A stretch of 6,643 nt of DNA from Sphingobacterium sp. Lineage in GTDB: Bacteria; Bacteroidota; Bacteroidia; SpSt-205. The stretch spans positions 1 to 6,643 of the forward strand of contig JAPYWM010000074.1 in assembly GCA_028276345.1 (NCBI GenBank), given 5' to 3'. The position numbers were made by a program, and so were the translations under genes. Below are positions 1 to 5,036 of this stretch, one piece after another. The first letter of the stretch is position 1; each line of letters opens with the position of its first letter. Below the pieces are notes generated by a model. That model worked only from the letters and a program-made list of their open reading frames with translations. It was not told the origin of the DNA and made no database searches.

Positions 1-419
1 TTATTTACGATGCGGGCAAACCCGCTGATAAAGACGCCGCTGTGATCGGGGCCGCTCCCATCAGGAATAGTGATAGAAACAGTCGTACCATCAATAGGGT
101 AATAAGTAGCATTATAGGGGATGGACTGCACAGCCGAAGCATTACTCCCTGTAACCTCTTGATTGATGAAGTCGCCTACAAAGCGCACATCTCCCACCAC
201 ATGGAGGCGATGGGCGGGATTGGACGTTCCGATGCCGGTATTGCCCTCTATGATGGCGCCATTAGCGGGTGCGGCGGTGCCTGCATAAGTATTTCCGATG
301 GAGAGGTTACCCATCACAGAGAGGCGACTGGCTGGCGAGGCTGTTCCGATACCGACATTCTGCGCCCAGAGGGGCAGCCCCAGCATCAGCAAGCCAAATA
401 AGGTATTTGGGACTCGCAT
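1..419 (-). CDS. Secreted GIGT-repeat protein, N-terminal part (C-terminus beyond left edge)
   Basis: The reverse strand is open from an ATG at 419-417 to the window edge, giving 139 codons without a stop. Residues 1-19 form a classic signal peptide (MRVPNTLFGLLMLGLPLWA), with likely cleavage just before Q20. The mature part opens with two copies of a repeat: NVGIGTASPASRLSVMGN (residues 21-38) and NTGIGTSNPAHRLHVVGD (60-77), separated by a segment containing AAPANGAIIEGN. In Bacteroidota this GIGTxxPxxxLxV repeat is typical of large surface or secreted proteins that resemble phage tail-fibre stalks, sometimes ending in an endosialidase-chaperone or T9SS sorting domain. The end that would show either lies outside the window. 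The start is supported by the signal peptide and by a TAACTTTG element ending 4 bases upstream. It is transcribed away from the operon at 692. The family is clear; its ligand or role is unknown. Confidence 0.85.
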   Translation of the reverse strand, partial: MRVPNTLFGLLMLGLPLWAQNVGIGTASPASRLSVMGNLSIGNTYAGTAAPANGAIIEGNTGIGTSNPAHRLHVVGDVRFVGDFINQEVTGSNASAVQSIPYNATYYPIDGTTVSITIPDGSGPDHSGVFISGFARIVN

Positions 420-423
420 AAAT

Positions 424-455
424 CAAAGTTATAAAAAATCTCTGGATTGGAGCAA
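424..455 (-). promoter_or_regulatory. Bacteroidetes-type promoter for the GIGT-repeat gene
   Basis: On the minus strand TAACTTTG (431-424) matches the -7 consensus TAnnTTTG exactly. A TTG at 455-453 lies 21 bases upstream, a spacing acceptable for the -33 element. The -7 element ends only 4 bases before the ATG at 419, so transcription would start at or almost at the start codon. An A/T-rich run (TTTTTTA, 438-432) sits between the two elements. The assignment rests on motif match and position only. Confidence 0.6.
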
Positions 456-677
456 GACCATGCTTGCTTAGGGGATTGCGTTGTGGCCCGTGTGCATACG
501 GGGACGGAGTCGAACGCCCAAACCTCCGATACGCAGGCTGGTGCGATAGCAGAATGCGCTATGGATGGGTGTACGGTGGAGGGATATAACCTTTTCCGTA
601 GGTGGCTGGCCCTTGAGCCGAATCTATACTGATTTTTGCTAATTTTGCTCTTTACGCCTATTTCACGTTCCTGCTTG
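432..677. other. Divergent intergenic region without a supported gene; possible RNA secondary structure
   Basis: No convincing coding sequence is present on either strand between the two divergent starts. The part from about 484 to 583 is more GC-rich than the A/T-rich flanks and holds several inverted repeats: CCCGT (487-491) with ACGGG (498-502), CGCA (532-535) with TGCG (542-545), ATAGC (546-550) with GCTAT (558-562), and an outer stem CCG-a-TAC (526-532) with GTACGG (571-576). The last two nest. This could be a small structured RNA, a regulatory leader for the 692 gene if transcription starts upstream, or chance. A second TAnnTTTG match, TAATTTTG, lies at 640-647 on the plus strand and could give the 692 gene a leader of about 40 bases, but no good -33 element precedes it. 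I recognise no Rfam family. Confidence 0.3.
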
Positions 678-685
678 TACCTTTG
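678..685 (+). promoter_or_regulatory. Candidate -7 element for the 696-aa exported protein gene
   Basis: TACCTTTG matches TAnnTTTG and ends 6 bases before the ATG at 692. At the expected -33 position there is only TTTACG (651-656, 21 bases upstream), a weak match. If this is the active promoter the mRNA is leaderless or nearly so. The alternative TAATTTTG at 640-647 would give a short leader. Either would drive 692 and, through it, the gene at 2787. Confidence 0.5.
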
Positions 686-691
686 GGCCAG

Positions 692-2782
692 ATGCGGTGG
701 GCATGGGGGCTTTTAGGGGGACTCTTCTGGGCACAAGCGAGCTTCGTGGAGAAGCAAGCTACAGCGGGCAACTTCCGCATTACGCTCAATAACCTGGGCA
801 TGATAGGCAATAGCTTCAAGGGAAGCTACCTCGTGCAGAATTGGCCCTCCGCCGAGTTTCCTAAAGGTTCTAGCATTGAGCATGTCTTTGAGGGCGGCCT
901 CTGGATCGGCGCTAAAAAAGGCTCCACGATTATTGTCTCTACGGGCGCCATAGACGATCCGACGGGCTACACCACGGGCAAAGCGGGCTTTGAGTTTTCG
1001 GCTGAGGTAGGCGCTACCCTGCGCGAGCGCTCTTCGCTCTCCGACCAGCCCACTTACGACCTCGCCGCTATCTCTCATCAGGATTTTATCGCGGACTTCA
1101 CCGACCGCAATACTATCGTCCCCGGCACCAGCATCCCCATCCAAAATTTAGAAAATGGCCCCCTCGGCGCCGATGTGCACTTTGAAGCCTACAACTGGAA
1201 CTACCCCTTCGCCAATAGCTTCCTCATCTACAACTCCACGATTTACAACCGCAGCCCCGAAGTCTGGGATACCGTCTTCATTGGCTACTGGGTGGACCCT
1301 GTTATTCGCAATACTACCATTACCCCGGCCGGCTCTGGCGGCACCAGCTTCTACAATAAAGGTGGCAATGGCTACTTGGATTCCCTCTACTTAGCTTACG
1401 AGTTTGATGCCACAGGGAATCCGGGCTTCACGGATACCTACTTCGGCCTAAAATTCCTGGGCAGTACCTATAAGGGGGAGTTTCTCCACCCGCAGCGGCA
1501 GCCGACGCCACCTGCGAACTTCCGGGTGACCTTCCAGAGCTGGACTTTTCGGGATTTTTCGGGGACTTTTAGCAGCCCGCCTAACGACGCACAGCGTTAC
1601 CAAAAGCTCTCCCAGAGCCTGACCGATCGCCCAGATTGGAGCAGTTATGTCGTGCCTGCTTTGCGCGTCCCAGGCAACCGCTCTGTGCTCGTCTCGGCCG
1701 GCCCCTTCGTCAATGTCCAACCCGGCGATAGCATCAATATCGTTTTTGCTTTCGTCTTTGCGAAAAAAGTCCCCGACGGCCGCCCCAATACCGACGACAC
1801 CCCTACCCACAAACAGCAGTTCATTGCCAACGCCCGCTGGGCCCAAACCACCTACAACGGCGAAGACTTCAACTTCAACGGCCAGCTCGACCCCGGCGAA
1901 GACCTCAATGGCAATGGTCGGCTGGACCGATTCATCCTCCCCTCGCCGCCCCCCATCCCCCGCTATCGCTACGAGATTGAACCCAACCGCATCGTCCTCT
2001 ACTGGGATGCCAGCGCCGAAGACGCTATTGACCCTATCTCCCGCCGAAAAGACTTTGAAGGCTACCGCCTCTACAAAACCACCCTCGGCTTTGAAGTCAA
2101 AGATGTCGTAGATGTGCTCTCATCCCTCAAACCCATCGCGCAGTTTGATAAACCCGGAAACGGCATCGGCTACGATAACGGCTTTAGCGCTATCCGCCTG
2201 CCACAACCTAAGTACTTCCCCGGCGACCCTACGCCTTATGTATATCGCTACGAGATTCCCGGCGTGACCAATGGCTGGCAATACGCAGTAGCGCTGACCG
2301 TTTTTGATGAGGGGGAGCCTACTTTTGGCTTAGGGCCTTTGGAGAGTAGTGCGGCGGCTACTTTGCGGCGGGTCTTTGCGGGCGCCCCACCGAATAAGGG
2401 CTTCCAGTTTGGCGACCCGTACGTGTATCCGAATCCCTACTATGAGCGGGCGGCATGGGAAGGCCGCTCCCAAGCTTACGAAGACCGCCGTATCATGTTC
2501 GCCAACCTCCCGCCCCGCTGCGAAGTCTCCGTCTATACGGCCGCGGGCGATCTCGTCTATCGCTTCACACACGACAGCAGTAATCCCGCCGCTATGGCCG
2601 AAGATTCCCGCTGGTACCAGACTTACAGCGATCCCGAGCGCCTTATTACCAGCGGCGGCGAACACGGCTGGAACCTCCTCTCCCTCTCCGGCCAAATCAT
2701 CGCCCGCGGCCTCTACGTCTTCGCCGTCAAAGACTTAGACACCGGCGAAGTCCGAACCGGTAAATTCGTCATCATCCGTTAG
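692..2782 (+). CDS. Exported T9SS-type protein of unknown function with Ca-binding-like motif and extended C-terminal PNP domain (696 aa)
   Basis: The ATG at 692 is chosen over an in-frame TTG at 683 because it begins a compact signal peptide (MRWAWGLLGGLFWAQA, cleavage near residues 14-16) and because the TTG lies inside the -7 element. From memory, the body resembles a conserved family of T9SS cargo in Bacteroidota and relatives. Hallmarks are NFRITLNNLGMIG (27-39), FEGGLWIGAK (66-75), PLGADVHFEAYNWNYPFANS (157-176), FFNKGGNGYLDS-like FYNKGGNGYLDS (220-231), YEFDATGNPGFTDTYFG (236-252) and a GPFVNVQPGDS strand (337-347). Residues 392-412 form an Asp/Asn/Gly loop pattern (D-N-N-G then D-x-G-E-D-x-N-G-N-G-x-L-D) typical of calcium-binding linkers. 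An Fn3-like region follows, with FEGYRLYKT at 455-463. The C-terminus opens with YVYPNPYY (577-584) and ends GKFVIIR. It is longer than the usual type A sorting domain and FlgD-like. No catalytic motif was recognised, so the role is unknown; a structural or adhesive surface protein is possible. Confidence 0.85.
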   Translation: MRWAWGLLGGLFWAQASFVEKQATAGNFRITLNNLGMIGNSFKGSYLVQNWPSAEFPKGSSIEHVFEGGLWIGAKKGSTIIVSTGAIDDPTGYTTGKAGFEFSAEVGATLRERSSLSDQPTYDLAAISHQDFIADFTDRNTIVPGTSIPIQNLENGPLGADVHFEAYNWNYPFANSFLIYNSTIYNRSPEVWDTVFIGYWVDPVIRNTTITPAGSGGTSFYNKGGNGYLDSLYLAYEFDATGNPGFTDTYFGLKFLGSTYKGEFLHPQRQPTPPANFRVTFQSWTFRDFSGTFSSPPNDAQRYQKLSQSLTDRPDWSSYVVPALRVPGNRSVLVSAGPFVNVQPGDSINIVFAFVFAKKVPDGRPNTDDTPTHKQQFIANARWAQTTYNGEDFNFNGQLDPGEDLNGNGRLDRFILPSPPPIPRYRYEIEPNRIVLYWDASAEDAIDPISRRKDFEGYRLYKTTLGFEVKDVVDVLSSLKPIAQFDKPGNGIGYDNGFSAIRLPQPKYFPGDPTPYVYRYEIPGVTNGWQYAVALTVFDEGEPTFGLGPLESSAAATLRRVFAGAPPNKGFQFGDPYVYPNPYYERAAWEGRSQAYEDRRIMFANLPPRCEVSVYTAAGDLVYRFTHDSSNPAAMAEDSRWYQTYSDPERLITSGGEHGWNLLSLSGQIIARGLYVFAVKDLDTGEVRTGKFVIIR

Positions 2783-2786
2783 CCAT

Positions 2787-4943
2787 ATGCGTACCGTAGT
2801 CATAACCCTGACTTTGGGCTTGCTGGCGGCACAGCCGCCCTTGAAAACCATCCAAGAGATCCAGACGCCTATCGACCTCGCCGCAAACAACGACACCTCC
2901 GTCCTCCATGGACAAGTGGTGCGGGTAAGAGGCGTCGTCGTCACAGAGTGCGACTGGCACAGACAGTTTAATGTCAGCGGCGGGCCTAATAGCTACCGAT
3001 GTAGCATTTGGCTCCAAGAACAAGGTCAGAGCGGCCCCCGCACCGGCCTCCAAATCCGCCGCCAAAATACCACCGACAAACCCATCGGCTTCACCCAGCT
3101 CCAACAAGGCCAATATGTAGAACTCCAAGGTACCGTAAGCTACTTCCAAGGTGAAATCCAGCTCCTCGTGGACACCAACGTCTCTCCCATCATCCTCGCC
3201 CCCAATGTGCCCATCGCCCCCCCCGTCACTATCACCCCCGACAGCGTCAACCAGCCAGGAGGTCTCACGCATGACGTGCAAAAAGGCGACAAGTGGCAAG
3301 GCTCTTTCGTCACGATAAAAAACCTGCGAGTGATATCCGTCCAAACTAATCCGATTCGCATCACCGCTCAGGACAATAACAACAATCAGATTCTCATCTT
3401 CGGCGAATTCAAAGGCCTTTCCAATCTTTATCCCCAGAATACCCGCTTAGACTCTGTGAAGGGGATTATCCTGCACTACTGGCCCAGCTCGGGCACCCCT
3501 ACCTACGAAATCTGCCCCTGGCATGATAGCCTCATGTACGTCGGCAATCCCGTCCCTAATGTCTCCAACCTCACCCGCAGCCCCGTCTGCCCCAATAGCA
3601 CCAGCAGCGTCACCGTCTCCGTAGACGTCGCCTCAGCAGACCCCACAGACGATCCTATCACCCAAGTCAAGCTCTTCTATGCCATCGGTAATAGCACTAC
3701 CTATACAGCCATTCCCATGAGCCAAGTAGGGAGCACTACGACTTATCAGGCGACCCTTCCTGCTCAGGCCGAGGGAACCTACGTGCATTACTTCGTACGG
3801 GCTTACGATCAATCCGGCGACTCCACGCGCTTCCCACGCTTTGAGCCTCAGAGCTACCGCGTGAATAACGCAGGCTGTCGCATTACCGATATCCAGTACG
3901 TGATTCCCTCTGTCCTGTATGCCTACAATCCCACCGGCCGTCGGGACTACCTCGGCTCAGGCTATAACGGCTTGCAGGTAATAAATGTGCCGGGTGTCGT
4001 TACTGCCAGTCAGAACCCCAGCGATACCAGCCTGGGTTATATCTATATCCAACAGCCGGGCGCTACCCAGTGGGCTGGCATCTGGGTACGCGGGAACGGC
4101 CTCAATAACCTGCGCGTAGGCGATAGCGTCGTCGTAGATAATGCCACCGTAGATGAGTACTTCGGCCTGACCAACCTCAATAATGCTTCTGTTACTGTTA
4201 TCGGCCGCGCCAGCTCCAATATACAGCCCGTAGTTTTACCCCTGAATATCGTCTATGGCGACACCCAGTATGCTGCCACCGAACCCTACGAAAGCATGCT
4301 GGTCCGCTTCCGCCATGACAACCCCACCCAGCCCCTCTATGTCGTAGCCCCCAAAATCCCCGGCGCCCCCAGCCAGCATCAGGGCGACTACCGGGTAGGC
4401 ATGGATAAAAACGACCCCGCCCTCGGTATCCGCGTCCTCGCCGGCCGCCAAACCAGCAATATCTTCTCCTCCCTCAATGTCTCCTACGTCAACGACTCCA
4501 TTTGGGCCGCCCAGGATGAGGCCATTAACCCCGCCATCCCCCTCTGCGTAGTTACCGACTCCACCGAGCTGGATAGCATCCAAGGCATCTTCACCTATCA
4601 GTGGAATTTCGTCAAGCTCCTCCCCCGCAATAACCGCGACTTCTGGAATGTCCGTAAAGCCACTTGCAGTGCGGGAACCCCCTCTGCGCTATCTTCCAAG
4701 GAGGAACTCTTGCAGGTCATTCAGGTCTGGCCGAATCCCTTCCAGCACGCCCTCAGCATAGAGCTGCCCGCCTCCTGGGGTAGCGTCCGGGTAGAACTCC
4801 TGAGCACGCTGGGCCAGCCCATTCATGCTCAGGAAGTCTCTCAGACCTCCCAATTGACCCTCCCTAACCTGCCACAAGGGCTGTACTTCCTGCGGGTGTG
4901 GAGCCCGCAAGGGCCAGTAACCCTGCGCCTGATGCGCTTGTAA
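2787..4943 (+). CDS. Exported T9SS cargo protein with duplicated OB-fold-like modules and type A sorting domain (718 aa)
   Basis: The ATG lies 4 bp after the upstream stop (TAG, CCAT overlap region) with no Shine-Dalgarno, so coupled translation in one operon is likely. Residues 1-15 form a short signal peptide (MRTVVITLTLGLLAA). Module A (about 41-250) and module B (about 396-620) follow the same plan: a strand such as VVRVRGVVVT or VINVPGVVTA, a GIWVR-type strand, VGDSV or QGQYV, a strand ending in SYFQGEIQL or DEYFGLTNL, and a closing element LDSVKGII or LDSIQGIF leading to ICPWHDSL or LLPRNNRDF. This matches OB-fold-like domains found with secreted nucleases (YhcR/ExeM type) and in nuclease-free T9SS proteins. 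Between them (about 256-358) is an Ig/Fn3-like domain ending GTYVHYFVRAYDQSGDS. Residues 644-718 are a standard type A sorting domain: VWPNPF (647-652), LSTLGQ (672-677), LPQGLYFLRV (695-704). No nuclease or other catalytic domain is visible. Binding of nucleic acid, glycan or protein is possible but unproven. Confidence 0.87.
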   Translation: MRTVVITLTLGLLAAQPPLKTIQEIQTPIDLAANNDTSVLHGQVVRVRGVVVTECDWHRQFNVSGGPNSYRCSIWLQEQGQSGPRTGLQIRRQNTTDKPIGFTQLQQGQYVELQGTVSYFQGEIQLLVDTNVSPIILAPNVPIAPPVTITPDSVNQPGGLTHDVQKGDKWQGSFVTIKNLRVISVQTNPIRITAQDNNNNQILIFGEFKGLSNLYPQNTRLDSVKGIILHYWPSSGTPTYEICPWHDSLMYVGNPVPNVSNLTRSPVCPNSTSSVTVSVDVASADPTDDPITQVKLFYAIGNSTTYTAIPMSQVGSTTTYQATLPAQAEGTYVHYFVRAYDQSGDSTRFPRFEPQSYRVNNAGCRITDIQYVIPSVLYAYNPTGRRDYLGSGYNGLQVINVPGVVTASQNPSDTSLGYIYIQQPGATQWAGIWVRGNGLNNLRVGDSVVVDNATVDEYFGLTNLNNASVTVIGRASSNIQPVVLPLNIVYGDTQYAATEPYESMLVRFRHDNPTQPLYVVAPKIPGAPSQHQGDYRVGMDKNDPALGIRVLAGRQTSNIFSSLNVSYVNDSIWAAQDEAINPAIPLCVVTDSTELDSIQGIFTYQWNFVKLLPRNNRDFWNVRKATCSAGTPSALSSKEELLQVIQVWPNPFQHALSIELPASWGSVRVELLSTLGQPIHAQEVSQTSQLTLPNLPQGLYFLRVWSPQGPVTLRLMRL

Positions 4944-4962
4944 AAATCTCCTTCTCTCCGCC

Positions 4963-4999
4963 AAAACGGCAGGTCGGCTACCCGTCGGCCTGCCGTTTT
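4963..4999 (+). terminator. Intrinsic terminator after the exported-protein operon
   Basis: AAAACGGCAGG (4963-4973) pairs perfectly with CCTGCCGTTTT (4989-4999), an 11-bp stem. The 15-base loop can itself form a small CGG/CCG hairpin (4975-4977 with 4982-4984). The 3' arm ends in TTTT and is followed by GATTTT, giving the U-rich tail. It starts 20 bases after the stop codon at 4941-4943. The A-tract on the 5' side means it could also work in reverse, although no minus-strand gene is seen upstream of it. It should insulate lon from the operon. Confidence 0.85.
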
Positions 5000-5030
5000 G
5001 ATTTTCCGGCACGGGGTTTGCGTATCTTTA
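4998..5030 (+). promoter_or_regulatory. Candidate lon promoter, overlapping the terminator
   Basis: TATCTTTA (5023-5030) is a one-mismatch version of TAnnTTTG and ends 6 bases before the lon ATG. TTG at 4998-5000 lies 22 bases upstream and could act as the -33 element; it sits in the last bases of the terminator stem. As with the other two promoters here, the predicted start point falls at or next to the ATG. No heat-shock operator (for example CIRCE) is visible in the short gap. Confidence is limited by the imperfect -7 match. Confidence 0.45.
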
Positions 5031-5036
5031 TGGCCC

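Noticed and set aside
42..401. 119-codon plus-strand reading frame opposite the GIGT-repeat gene
   Set aside because: The minus strand reads as a signal peptide followed by two clear GIGTxxP repeats, which cannot be chance; the plus frame has no recognisable features.
500..570. A tRNA-like stretch on the minus strand (GTTCGACTCC at about 516-507, with a 5-7-5 hairpin at 546-562)
   Set aside because: The T-arm pairs only with an 8-base loop and a G-U pair, the hairpin loop lacks the invariant T33, and no acceptor stem or D-arm can be drawn. It is not a functional tRNA and the resemblance may be chance.
447..632. 61-codon plus-strand reading frame starting at TTG in the intergenic region
   Set aside because: It has a rare start, no ribosome signal, no recognisable motif and an unusual composition, and it lies over the promoter of the minus-strand gene. 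It is most likely a chance frame.
683..691. Upstream TTG as the start of the 696-aa protein
   Set aside because: The TTG is part of the TACCTTTG promoter element, and the ATG at 692 gives a well-formed signal peptide.
2772..3344. 190-codon minus-strand reading frame opposite the start of the 718-aa gene
   Set aside because: The opposite strand carries a clear signal peptide and domain structure; this frame is a by-product of the C-rich codon bias. The same applies to minus-strand frames at 713-1144, 1448-1846, 2330-2695, 4236-4583 and 4689-5012.
2787..4943. Secreted nuclease assignment for the 718-aa protein
   Set aside because: Only the OB-like accessory modules are seen. No endonuclease/exonuclease/phosphatase or staphylococcal-nuclease catalytic motifs occur anywhere in the protein.
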